From positions 1,426,001 to 1,490,000 of the forward strand of contig NZ_CP047173.1 of assembly GCF_009834185.1 (NCBI RefSeq): DNA of 64,000 bases, in the 5' to 3' direction. Numbering within the stretch: position 1 is the first letter of the stretch; the number at the start of each line of letters is the position of its first letter. Positions 40,253 through 48,055 of the stretch are shown one piece after another. The stretch comes from Rathayibacter sp. VKM Ac-2760 (GTDB lineage Bacteria > Actinomycetota > Actinomycetes > Actinomycetales > Microbacteriaceae). The notes below the pieces were generated by a model. The model searched no databases. It worked only from the letters and a program-made list of their open reading frames with translations, and was not told the DNA's origin. A program made the translations under genes and the position numbers.

Positions 40253-41197
40253 TCACTCCAGCCGCTCCGGGCGGTCGACGCCGCCCCAGGAGAAGCCGTC
40301 AGCGGCTGCGAACCAGTCGGCCGCGGCCCGGCCGAGCGCGGCGTCCGCCTCCGGCCGCCCGGGCGTCGCCAGCGACTCGGCGAGGCCGGGCAGGGTCCAC
40401 CCATCACCCAGGGCCGTCGCCTGCGCTCGCGCCCAGGCGTCCGAGCAGGCAGGCTCGCCGGCGGCCCGCGCGATCGACGCCGGCGCGCTCGGCGACGCGC
40501 CGTCGCGCACCAGGGCGAGCGCGCAGGTCAGCGCCGCGGTCCGGACGACGCTGCGCGGCGCCCGCGGCGGCTCGCTCGCGCGGACCTGATCCTGCGCCCC
40601 GACGACCGCGGTCAGCGCGAGGAAGAGCCGCGTCGCCTCCTCGTCGGGCCGCGGTTCGAGCCGGCCCGGCCCCGCCGAGATCGCGGCGGACGCTCCGGGC
40701 GCCAGCACCAGTCCTCCGCCCATCCGCGAGGAGTACGAGGCCAGCAGCCCGCTGATCCCCGCGTCCGCGCGGAGGTCGCTCTGGCTGATCACCCCGCGCA
40801 CCCCCGGGCCGCTGAGCACCCAGACGACCGGGGTGCCGTTGTGGATCATCAGGCTGCGGTGATCGGCGTCGATGCAGGCGAGCAGGTGCCCGGCGAGCGC
40901 CTCGCCCTCGCGATCGAGCACCGAGGGCGCGACGAGCAGCTCGTGCGGGTCCTCACAGGGGCCGGAGCCACCGCCCGCCGCCGCGGAGAGGCTCGCCAGG
41001 GGTGCCAGCGCCGCGAGCGCGAGCGCGAGCACGGCGATCGCGGCGACGGAGGCGGCGGTCGCTCCGAGCACGCGGCCGCGCGCCTCGCCGCGGCGGGCGG
41101 GCCGCGCGCGAGCGGAGCGCGCCGCGGGCTCCGCAGGCCGCACTCCAGGCCGCCGCCTCCTCGCGGACGCGGACGCCACCGTGCCTCGACGCACCAT
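40253..41197 (-). CDS. Signal-anchored extracytoplasmic protein, unknown
   Basis: A 314-residue protein. The first 45 residues are strongly Arg/Ala rich and cytoplasmic, then one membrane segment (ATAASVAAIAVLALALAALA) anchors an extracytoplasmic domain with Cys in GPCEDPHELL, LLACID, LTCALAL and PACSDAW, probably forming disulfides. The sequence VWVLSGPGVRGVISQSDL suggests a folded domain, but I know no family. It neighbours the DUF4397/sortase cluster in divergent orientation, which may mean a shared envelope role. Confidence 0.7.
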   Translation of the reverse strand: MVRRGTVASASARRRRPGVRPAEPAARSARARPARRGEARGRVLGATAASVAAIAVLALALAALAPLASLSAAAGGGSGPCEDPHELLVAPSVLDREGEALAGHLLACIDADHRSLMIHNGTPVVWVLSGPGVRGVISQSDLRADAGISGLLASYSSRMGGGLVLAPGASAAISAGPGRLEPRPDEEATRLFLALTAVVGAQDQVRASEPPRAPRSVVRTAALTCALALVRDGASPSAPASIARAAGEPACSDAWARAQATALGDGWTLPGLAESLATPGRPEADAALGRAAADWFAAADGFSWGGVDRPERLE

Positions 41198-41402
41198 GCG
41201 GACTCCCTCTGCTCGGAGGCTAGCCCCGGAACCGGCCCCTGACCAGGCCTGGAGCGACCGGCCTCCGGCGGCGGGCGGAATTCCTTCGAGAATTCTCCGG
41301 TCCGGTGCATCCGGAGGGGCCCCTCGGCCGGAAGTAGTGGTGAAGGCCCTTCTCGAGAACCCACCGACCCGCCCGCGGGTCCCATCGTGAAAGAGGAACA
41401 CC

Positions 41403-42248
41403 GTGACCACCTCCCGCCTCACCCACCGCCTGCTCGCCGGAGCCTGCCTCGGCACCCTCGCCGTCGCCGGTCTCGCCGCCGCTCCTGCGAGCGCGGCCGA
41501 CGCCGACTCGGCCGACCTCTACGTGCTGCACGCGGTCCCCGACACCCCGGTGGACGTGTACGTCAACGGAGCACTGACGCTCGACGACTTCACGCCCGGC
41601 TCGCTCGCCGGCCCGCTCGACCTGCCCACCGGCACCTACACCGTCGCGATCACCGCCGCGGACGCCGCCGACGCGAGCGCCCCCGTCATCGGCCCGGTCG
41701 ACCTCGCCCTCGAGGCCGGCAAGAGCTACACCGTCGCCGCGCACCTGAAGCCCGACAACACCCCCACCGCGACGCTGTTCCCGAACGACATCTCGGCCAC
41801 CGCGGCCGGGGAGGGACGACTCACGGTCCGCCACATCGCCGCCGCCCCCGCCGTGGACATCCTCGCCGGCGGCTCGCCCGTGCTGACGAACGTGACCAAC
41901 CCGAACGAGGGCATCCTCAACCTCGCTCCGGCCACGATCTCGACCGTGGTCGCCGCGACCGGGACCACCACTCCGGTCATCGGCCCGGCCGACGTCCAGG
42001 TCCAGGAGGGTGTCAACACGATCGTCTACGCCTGGGGCAGCCTGGAGAAGGGCAACCTCGCCCTCGCGACGCAGACCATCGGCGGCCTGCACTCCTCGCC
42101 GTCGGGTGTCCCCGCCGGTGAGGCCGGCCTCGCCGCAGACAACCGCACCGACGCGGCCGCGGGCTGGTGGGGCGCTGCCGCCCTCGCCTCGCTCGCGCTG
42201 ATCGGCGCCGCGCTGATCGGTCGCCGCAAGGCCGTCGCCGGTCGCTGA
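41403..42248 (+). CDS. DUF4397 domain-containing secreted, membrane-tethered protein
   Basis: A 281-residue protein. A signal peptide (LLAGACLGTLAVAGLAAAPA, then SAAD) precedes a DUF4397 beta-sandwich pair (ADLYVLHAVPDTPVDVYVNG; GRLTVRHIAAAPAVDILAGG). The C-terminus is a sorting-type tail with a hydrophobic helix (WWGAAALASLALIGAALIG) and RRKAVAGR, yet no LPxTG or LAxTG motif is visible before it. The start is a GTG with a GAAAGAGGAA ribosome site. It precedes a class F sortase gene, so the two probably work together at the envelope. Confidence 0.88.
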   Translation: MTTSRLTHRLLAGACLGTLAVAGLAAAPASAADADSADLYVLHAVPDTPVDVYVNGALTLDDFTPGSLAGPLDLPTGTYTVAITAADAADASAPVIGPVDLALEAGKSYTVAAHLKPDNTPTATLFPNDISATAAGEGRLTVRHIAAAPAVDILAGGSPVLTNVTNPNEGILNLAPATISTVVAATGTTTPVIGPADVQVQEGVNTIVYAWGSLEKGNLALATQTIGGLHSSPSGVPAGEAGLAADNRTDAAAGWWGAAALASLALIGAALIGRRKAVAGR

Positions 42249-42349
42249 CCGACGCGCACGACCGCCGGTCACTGACCGGCACTGAAGACCGCCGGCCCGG
42301 CGTGCCCCGCACCCGGGCCGGCCGCCGACCACGAGAAGAGGAGGACGTG

Positions 42350-43033
42350 ATGAGCAGGACCCCCCGTCTGCCGCGCGCTCTCCTCGTGGTCGGCCTGATC
42401 GCGGTCGGCCTCGGCCTCGGCGGCTGCTCGGCACAGGCGGTCGGGGTCGTGCCCGCCCCTGACGCGAGCGCGCCGCTCACGACGTCGACGCCGGCCGCGA
42501 TCCCCTCCAGCACTCCCTCCGCCCCGGCCGTACCGCAGGTCCCCGTCGCCGACGCGCGACTCGGGGCCACACCCGCGCCGGTGGTGCTCGCGCCGACCCG
42601 CCTGGTCGTCGACGGCCTGCCGATCGACATGCCCGTGCAGCCGGTCGGCGTCGCCGACGACGGCACGATGGAGCTGGTCCCCGACACCGACGTGGCGGGC
42701 TGGTACCGCTTCGGCCGCGGGCTCGACGCCGCGGACGGCACCACCGTGATCGCCGCGCACGTCGACTCGCTCACCTACGGACTCGGCCCGTTCGCCGAGC
42801 TGAAGAAGGCGCAGCCCGGCCAGCGGATCGGCCTGACCGGCGAGGACGGCGTCCAGCGCGTCTACACCGTCGACACGGTCGAGACGACGGAGAAGACCAC
42901 CGTCGACCTCTCGAGCGTCTTCGTCCAGGACGGCCCCGCGCGGCTCGTCCTGATCACCTGCGGCGGCGACTTCGACTACGACACCCGGCACTACCTCAGC
43001 AACGTGGTCGTCACCGCGACCCCCGCGACGTGA
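42350..43033 (+). CDS. Class F sortase
   Basis: A 227-residue transpeptidase. The N-terminus is a lipoprotein signal with lipobox LGLGGC (Cys 26), followed by a Pro/Ala/Thr-rich linker of about 50 residues. The sortase barrel carries His 137 (IAAHVDS), Cys 204 (LITCGGDFD) and Arg 213 (YDTRHY), the class F triad. The lipid anchor rather than a plain membrane helix is notable. The substrate may be the upstream DUF4397 protein, although its recognition motif is not obvious. Confidence 0.92.
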   Translation: MSRTPRLPRALLVVGLIAVGLGLGGCSAQAVGVVPAPDASAPLTTSTPAAIPSSTPSAPAVPQVPVADARLGATPAPVVLAPTRLVVDGLPIDMPVQPVGVADDGTMELVPDTDVAGWYRFGRGLDAADGTTVIAAHVDSLTYGLGPFAELKKAQPGQRIGLTGEDGVQRVYTVDTVETTEKTTVDLSSVFVQDGPARLVLITCGGDFDYDTRHYLSNVVVTATPAT

Positions 43034-43088
43034 CCGCCCGACGATGACTCCGATCCGCCGCGTCCGCGCTCCCGACGAGAGCGCGCCG

Positions 43089-43094
43089 TAGCAT
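43089..43094 (+). promoter_or_regulatory. Possible -10 box overlapping the annotated sigma factor ATG
   Basis: TAGCAT spans the first bases of the ATG at 43093. If it is a -10 element, transcription starts near 43101 and that ATG cannot be used. A CTG at 43159 with AGGAGGA upstream would then be the start. Confidence 0.4.
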
Positions 43095-43743
43095 GAGCAT
43101 CGCCGCAGCGCTGCCGAGCCCTCCGCCTCGGTGCCGCCCCCAGTCCAGGAGGACCCCCCTGATCGACGCCCAGTCCCGCGAGCCCGACGACGAGGCCGCC
43201 GACGAGCGCGCCCTCGTGCAGCGCCTCGGGCTGCGCTTCGCGGCGGGGGAGGAGCCGGCGCTCGCCGAGGCCTACTCCCGCTGGTCGCCGCTCGTCTTCA
43301 CCCTCGCCCTGCGCTCGCTCGGCGACCGGGGCGACGCGGAGGACGTGGTGCAGCGGGTCTTCGTCTCGGCCTGGACGAGCCGCGCGGGCTTCGACCCGGG
43401 CCGCGCCGCCCTCGGCGCCTGGCTGGTCGGCATCTCGCGCAAGCGGATCGCCGACGCCCACGAGAACCGCTCGCGCGAGCGCCGGCTCACCGCCGCACTC
43501 GTCGCGGTCGCCCCGGTGGACGAGGGCGAGCCGGCGGTCGATCTCGAGGAGCGGGTCCTGGTCGCGGACGAGCTCGCCCGACTGGATCCCGTCCCGCGGC
43601 GGGTGATGAGCCTCGCCTTCTACGAGGATCTGACCCACACCGAGATCGCCGAGAGGACCGGCCTCCCGCTCGGCACCGTCAAGAGCCACATCCGCCGCAG
43701 TCTCGACAGACTCCGCTCCCGATTGGAGGTGAGCAGCCCATGA
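43093..43743 (+). CDS. ECF-type RNA polymerase sigma factor
   Basis: A sigma-70 family ECF factor of 216 residues from the ATG, or 195 from a CTG at 43159. Region 2 is LAEAYSRWSPLVFTLALRSL, GDAEDVVQRVFVSAW and LGAWLVGISRKRIAD; region 4 is RRVMSLAFYEDLTHTEIAER and GLPLGTVKSHIRRSLDRLRS. The first 22 residues are Pro/Arg-rich and poor in family likeness, and a strong ribosome site precedes the CTG, so the shorter form may be correct. Its stop overlaps the anti-sigma start (ATGA). Confidence 0.9.
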   Translation: MSIAAALPSPPPRCRPQSRRTPLIDAQSREPDDEAADERALVQRLGLRFAAGEEPALAEAYSRWSPLVFTLALRSLGDRGDAEDVVQRVFVSAWTSRAGFDPGRAALGAWLVGISRKRIADAHENRSRERRLTAALVAVAPVDEGEPAVDLEERVLVADELARLDPVPRRVMSLAFYEDLTHTEIAERTGLPLGTVKSHIRRSLDRLRSRLEVSSP

Positions 43744-44468
43744 CGCATCTCGATCCCGACGAGCTCGCCCTCCTCGCCCTCGGCGAGGCGTCCTCCGCCG
43801 ACGCCGCCGCTCACCTCGAGGCGTGCCCCGCGTGCGCCCAGCAGTTGGTCGAGCTCGGCCACGCCGCCGGTCTCGGCCGGCGGAGCCGCTCGCTGGTGCT
43901 CGAGTCGCCGCCGGCCGAGGTCTGGGACCGCATCCGCGGGGAGCTCGCGCTGGGGGAGACTCCGGAGCCCTCGATCGCACCGGTCACCGCGCTCCCGACG
44001 GGCCGCCACACGCCCTCGCGACGCCGTCCGCGGTCCCGCCGGCTCCTTCCCGCGGCGCTCGCCGCCCTCGCGGCCCTGGCGATCGGCGTCGTCGGCGGCT
44101 TCTGGCTGCAGGCCTCGCGCGGCACCGACGCGGTCGTGGTCGCGCGCGCCGATCTCGCCGCTTTCCCCGACTGGCAGGGCGCGAGCGGCAGCGCCGAGCT
44201 CGAGGACGCCGACGGCGAGCGGCAGCTCGTCGTGCACCTCGACGCGGCCGGCGCGGCCGACTCCTACCGCGAGGTCTGGCTGATCGCCGCGGACGCCACC
44301 GGACTGGTGGGGCTCGGCGTGCTGGACGGCACGGACGGCCGCTTCACGGTCCCCGCCGACATCGACCTCGCCGAGTACTCGCTCGTCGACATCTCCGAGG
44401 AGCCCGACGACGGCGACCCGCAGCACTCGGGCGACTCGATCGTCCGCGGGCCCCTTCGCGAGAGCTGA
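43740..44468 (+). CDS. Anti-sigma factor (RskA/zf-HC2 type)
   Basis: A 242-residue membrane anti-sigma factor. The N-terminal zinc anti-sigma domain has HLEACPACAQQL (His 25, Cys 29, Cys 32). One membrane helix (AALAALAALAIGVVGGFWLQ) follows a basic stretch. The outside domain (VARADLAAFPDWQGASGSAE through EYSLVDISEEPDDG) matches the RskA C-terminal domain. It overlaps the sigma factor gene by 4 nt and should hold that sigma factor until an envelope signal or regulated proteolysis releases it. DUF4397 and sortase genes are likely members of the regulon. Confidence 0.92.
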   Translation: MTHLDPDELALLALGEASSADAAAHLEACPACAQQLVELGHAAGLGRRSRSLVLESPPAEVWDRIRGELALGETPEPSIAPVTALPTGRHTPSRRRPRSRRLLPAALAALAALAIGVVGGFWLQASRGTDAVVVARADLAAFPDWQGASGSAELEDADGERQLVVHLDAAGAADSYREVWLIAADATGLVGLGVLDGTDGRFTVPADIDLAEYSLVDISEEPDDGDPQHSGDSIVRGPLRES

Positions 44469-44480
44469 GCTCCCGGCGGA

Positions 44481-45365
44481 TCAGACCGCCTCGGCCCGCT
44501 CGGCCAGCAGTGCGGTGAGGGCCTGCACCGCCGCCGAGGGGCGCATCGCGCTGCAGACCGAGACCTCCCACACCAGTCCGGGCCAGTCGAGGTCGATCGC
44601 GGTCACCCCGTCCAGCGGCGCGATGCCCGAGCGGGGGACCACCGCCGGCCCGAGGCCGGCCTGCACGAAGAGTGGGATCGCGGGCAGGTCGGCGACCTCG
44701 GTCGCGACCCGTCGCGTCGCTCCCGCCGCGCGGAAGGCCCGGTCGACGCTGACGCGGTTGCCGAAGCCGACCGGGGTGTCGATGAACGCGGCGCCCTCGA
44801 GGTCCGCGGGGGAGGGCCGCACCAGCCGCGCCATCGGGTCGGCGCTCTCGACGAGGAGCAGGTAGCGGTCCCGGACGACGGTCGTCACGGCGAGGTCGTC
44901 CAGCTCGGCGACCGGCAGGGCGAGCAGCGCCACGTCGAGCCGGCCGCGCCGCAGGTCCTCCGCCAGCCCGGTCGATCCGCTCGGCGAGGTGCGCAGCAGC
45001 AGGTCGACCAGCGGGTGGCGGCGCCGGAACGCGCCGAGGGCGCCCGGCAGGTCGAGGATGTCGAGCGCCGAGAAGGTGCCGACGCGGACCCGGCCGCGCA
45101 GTCCCGCGGCGTCGTCCGCCGCGAGCGAGCGCATCCGGTCGACGCTGTCGATCGCCGCGCGTGCCGAGGGCAGCAGCGCCTCGCCGACTACGGTGAGCGT
45201 GACGCGGCGGGTCGAGCGGGTGAACAGCGGCGCGCCCAGGTCCTGCTCGAGCGAGCGGATCGTCGCCGACAGCGTGGACTGCACCACGTAGAGGCGGGCC
45301 GCCGCGCGGGTGAAGCTGAGCTCCTCCGCGACGGCGACGAAGGCGGCGAGCTGTCGGTCGTCCAT
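44481..45365 (-). CDS. LysR family transcriptional regulator
   Basis: A 294-residue LysR regulator. The helix-turn-helix is in FVAVAEELSFTRAAARLYVV then QSTLSATIRSLEQDLGAPLF; the effector domain starts at LRGRVRVGTFSALDILDLPG. The start ATG at 45365 faces the divergent MFS gene, with a GTCCACG-N13-CGTGGAC dyad between them. It probably senses a substrate of that transporter. Confidence 0.92.
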   Translation of the reverse strand: MDDRQLAAFVAVAEELSFTRAAARLYVVQSTLSATIRSLEQDLGAPLFTRSTRRVTLTVVGEALLPSARAAIDSVDRMRSLAADDAAGLRGRVRVGTFSALDILDLPGALGAFRRRHPLVDLLLRTSPSGSTGLAEDLRRGRLDVALLALPVAELDDLAVTTVVRDRYLLLVESADPMARLVRPSPADLEGAAFIDTPVGFGNRVSVDRAFRAAGATRRVATEVADLPAIPLFVQAGLGPAVVPRSGIAPLDGVTAIDLDWPGLVWEVSVCSAMRPSAAVQALTALLAERAEAV

Positions 45366-45395
45366 GCCCCATTGTGCGGCTTCGGCGATGAATGC

Positions 45396-45422
45396 GTCCA
45401 CGATCCTTCGTTGGACGTGGAC
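45396..45422. promoter_or_regulatory. Candidate LysR operator
   Basis: An exact 7-bp dyad GTCCACG-N13-CGTGGAC lies in the 81-nt space between the divergent LysR and MFS genes. The 27-bp span fits a LysR dimer site. Confidence 0.5.
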
Positions 45423-45446
45423 GATCGGGAGGAGCACTCTGGGCGC

Positions 45447-46694
45447 ATGCCGACCACCGGAATCCCCGCCGAGCGCACCGCCGCCCGCACCCCGTCCTCC
45501 GCGCGCCGCCCCGAGCTGGGGCACCACCTCGGCTTCTGGGTGATCGCGCTCGCCTTCCTCTCGGTGATGGCCTTCTCGACCGTGCCGACCCCGCTCTACG
45601 CGATCTACCAGCAGCGCGACGGCTTCCCCGCCTTCGTCGTGACGGTGATCTTCGCGGCCTACGCCGTCGGAGTGGTGGCGAGCCTCTTCCTCGCCGGCCA
45701 CGTCAGCGACTGGCTGGGTCGTCGGCGCATCCTGCTCGCGGCGATCCTCGTCGAGGTGCTGGCGAGCATCGTCTTCCTGCTCTGGCCGGACGTGCTGGGT
45801 CTGATCGTCGCCCGTCTGCTCACCGGCATCGGCGTCGGCGCGCTCACCGCGACCGCCACCGCGCACCTCTCCGAGCTCCGCGCGATCGCCCGGCCGGAGG
45901 AGGGCCCCGGCGCCTCGCGCGCCGTCTCGACCCTCGTCAACGTCGGCGGCCTGGCCCTCGGCCCGCTGATCGGCGGCGTCCTCGCGGTGACCGTCGACCG
46001 TCCCCTCGTGGTGCCCTACGAGGTCTTCCTCGTCCTCCTGGTCGTCCTCGGCATCGCGGTCGCCCTCGTCCCCGAGACGGTCGAGCGCCGGGAGGAGCTG
46101 CCCGCCTACCGGCCGCAGCGGCTCGCCGTGCCCGCCGCCTCGCGCGGCACCTTCCTCTCGGCCGCGGTCGGCGCGTTCGCCGGCTTCGCCGTCTTCGGCC
46201 TCTTCACCTCGCTCGCGCCGACCTTCCTGGCCGGCCGCTTCGGCGAGACCTCGCACCTGGTGGCGGGCGTCGTCTCGTTCGGCGTCTTCGCCGCCGGGGC
46301 CGTCGCCCAGCTGACCGCCGCGCGGCTGCCCGTCCGCCGCGCGCTGATCCTCTCGGCCACGGCCCTGACCGTCGGGCTCGCCCTGGTCGCGTGGGGCGCC
46401 GTCGCGGTGGTGCTGCCCGCCTTCATCGGCGGCGGGGTGATCGCGGGCGCCGGCGTCGGCCTGATCTTCCGTCTGGCGCTCGGCGTCGCGGGCTCGCTCG
46501 CCTCCGACGAGACCCGCGGCGAGGTCCTCGCCGGGATGTTCCTGGCCTCCTACATCGGGCTGGCGGTCCCGGTGCTCCTGATCGGCGCGGCGCTCGCCGT
46601 CCTCCCCGCCGTGCCGGTGCTGGTCGGCTTCGTGGCGATCGTGCTCGTCCTGGTGCTGGTCGCGATCGCGCGGATGCTGCGCTCGGCGGTCTGA
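45447..46694 (+). CDS. MFS transporter, sugar/drug exporter type
   Basis: A 415-residue major facilitator with twelve helices. PTPLYAIYQQRDGFPAFVVT opens the transport part and LFLAGHVSDWLGRRRILLAA is the motif A loop. VARLLTGIGVGALTATATAH is helix 4-5. The layout resembles actinobacterial DHA-type exporters. It is divergent from a LysR gene with a shared operator, so expression is probably inducible. The substrate is unknown. Confidence 0.9.
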   Translation: MPTTGIPAERTAARTPSSARRPELGHHLGFWVIALAFLSVMAFSTVPTPLYAIYQQRDGFPAFVVTVIFAAYAVGVVASLFLAGHVSDWLGRRRILLAAILVEVLASIVFLLWPDVLGLIVARLLTGIGVGALTATATAHLSELRAIARPEEGPGASRAVSTLVNVGGLALGPLIGGVLAVTVDRPLVVPYEVFLVLLVVLGIAVALVPETVERREELPAYRPQRLAVPAASRGTFLSAAVGAFAGFAVFGLFTSLAPTFLAGRFGETSHLVAGVVSFGVFAAGAVAQLTAARLPVRRALILSATALTVGLALVAWGAVAVVLPAFIGGGVIAGAGVGLIFRLALGVAGSLASDETRGEVLAGMFLASYIGLAVPVLLIGAALAVLPAVPVLVGFVAIVLVLVLVAIARMLRSAV

Positions 46695-46775
46695 GCGCGG
46701 CGCCGGGCGGGGCGGAGGCCGGCCGAGGGGGCGCGCGCCGCGACACGCGCGGCTCCGGCGCTCCATGATGGAGGC

Positions 46776-47216
46776 ATGAAGCTCTTCTCGTTCGGACGCT
46801 CCGACTCCGACCCCCTGCCCGCCGGCGACCGCGGCTCGGGCAAGCTCGACGACTACGACTACGAGCTGCGGCCCAAGTCCAAGCGCGGCGACACGCTCCT
46901 CGGCGTCGCCGACTCCCTCCCGCACCAGGACGAGCTGGCCCGCGTGCACTCGCTCGGCGAGGAGGAGATCACGGCGGTCATCCCGCGCCGCACGATCGAG
47001 GAGGAGCGCACCGACGCCCCGATGCCGGTCCGGCTCTTCGCGAACCACCGCCCGAGCGATCTCGTCGGCTACGTGCCGCGCGGGCTCGAGAACGTCGTCG
47101 AGGCGGCGCTCGCCCGGCTCACCGAGGCCGGCAAGCAGCCCCGCATCCCCGCCCGCATCGTGAAGGGCAAGGGCGGCCTGCGGGTCCAGCTGCTGATGCA
47201 CGAGACCCGTGGCTGA
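46776..47216 (+). CDS. HIRAN-like/unknown 146-residue protein
   Basis: A basic-acidic mixed protein. The first 75 residues are charged and probably flexible. The C-terminal half (PVRLFANHRPSDLVGYVPRG, VVEAALARLTEAGKQPRIPA, then RIVKGKGGLRVQLLM) resembles HIRAN-type domains that bind DNA ends (VGYIPxxLA then ARIVGGKGG). The likeness is weak and is stated as inference. It overlaps the DUF2510 gene by 8 nt. Confidence 0.6.
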   Translation: MKLFSFGRSDSDPLPAGDRGSGKLDDYDYELRPKSKRGDTLLGVADSLPHQDELARVHSLGEEEITAVIPRRTIEEERTDAPMPVRLFANHRPSDLVGYVPRGLENVVEAALARLTEAGKQPRIPARIVKGKGGLRVQLLMHETRG

Positions 47217-47640
47217 CGCCGAGGGCCAGGCGGGCACCGACCGCTCGCCGGCCGGCTTCTGGGACGAGCCCGCGTCCGCCGGTCCGCCGGCCGGCTGGTA
47301 TCCGGATCCGGCGCAGGTGAACACCCAGCGCTACTGGGACGGCCGCGCGTGGACCGGTGACCTCGCCCCGCTCGCCCCGCCCGCGGCGCCGCTCGGCAAC
47401 ACCGCGGCGACCGCCTCTCTCGTGCTCGGGATCCTCGGCGTGCTCCTCACTCCGATCCCGCTGTTCATCGGGCTCCTGCTCGGCGGTCCGCTCGACGTGC
47501 TCGCCGTCATCCTCGGTGTCGTCGGCCTCGTCAAGGGCGGCGCGCGGCGGGGAGCGGGCGTCACCCGGGCCGTCGTCGGCCTCGTGCTCGGCGCGCTGAT
47601 GCTCGCGGCGATCACCGTCGGGGCCGGCACGATCTGGTAG
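47209..47640 (+). CDS. DUF2510/DUF4190-like membrane protein
   Basis: A 143-residue protein. A DUF2510 motif, PPAGWYPDPAQVNTQRYWDG then RAWTGD, lies near residue 25, and two hydrophobic helices (SLVLGILGVLLTPIPLFIGL and ITVGAGTIW with GLVLGALMLA) make a DUF4190-like hairpin. The start is a GTG within the previous gene's end, so the two are co-translated. The function is unknown; DUF2510 proteins are common actinobacterial envelope proteins. Confidence 0.82.
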   Translation: MADAEGQAGTDRSPAGFWDEPASAGPPAGWYPDPAQVNTQRYWDGRAWTGDLAPLAPPAAPLGNTAATASLVLGILGVLLTPIPLFIGLLLGGPLDVLAVILGVVGLVKGGARRGAGVTRAVVGLVLGALMLAAITVGAGTIW

Positions 47641-47713
47641 CCGCGCGGCGGTGATCCCCGGGTGGGGCCGCGCGGCGCGTCCCCGGTTCCTGGTCGATCC
47701 GGGCCCGCACTGA

Positions 47714-47719
47714 TAGCAT
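47714..47719 (+). promoter_or_regulatory. pnp: -10 box of pnp
   Basis: TAGCAT about 337 nt before the pnp TTG start. It implies a long leader. Confidence 0.5.
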
Positions 47720-47726
47720 GAACCGG

Positions 47727-48055
47727 TTCCGAATCCGGGAGCGGCCGCCGGTCGTCATCGGGTTCGAACCACGGAGCAGGCCGGCAGGAAGCTGGTCCTC
47801 GGTGGTGGAGTCCCGGTTCGCGACATCACGCAGTGCTGACATCAGGCAGCGCTGCAGCCAAGGTGCCACAGCACAGTGGTCGATGTCGGGCAGACCCGGA
47901 GCCCTTCTACTGGTGGCCAGCACGAACGCCCTCCACACGACGGCACGGCGCGAAGCCCTGCCGTGGGATCGCGTGCGATTCCTGACCGTCATGCCGCTCC
48001 GACGAACGCCGGCGCCCAGAGGGGTGCCGCTGCAGACGTTAAGGAGACAGACCTC
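47727..48055 (+). other. Long pnp 5' leader
   Basis: About 330 nt without a convincing ORF precede pnp. The region holds short palindromes (AACCGGTT, GGTTCGAACC) and several alternating GC stems. In other bacteria PNPase autoregulates by acting on a processed stem in its leader; this long leader may do the same, but no conserved fold was verified. Confidence 0.4.

Noticed and set aside
41278..41295. Double GAATTC dyad upstream of the DUF4397 gene as an ECF promoter element
   Set aside because: The sites are palindromic by themselves and do not match a -35/-10 pair that I could support.
47761..47770. tRNA T-loop-like GGTTCGAACC in the pnp leader
   Set aside because: No matching acceptor, D or anticodon stems surround it; it is simply a short palindrome.
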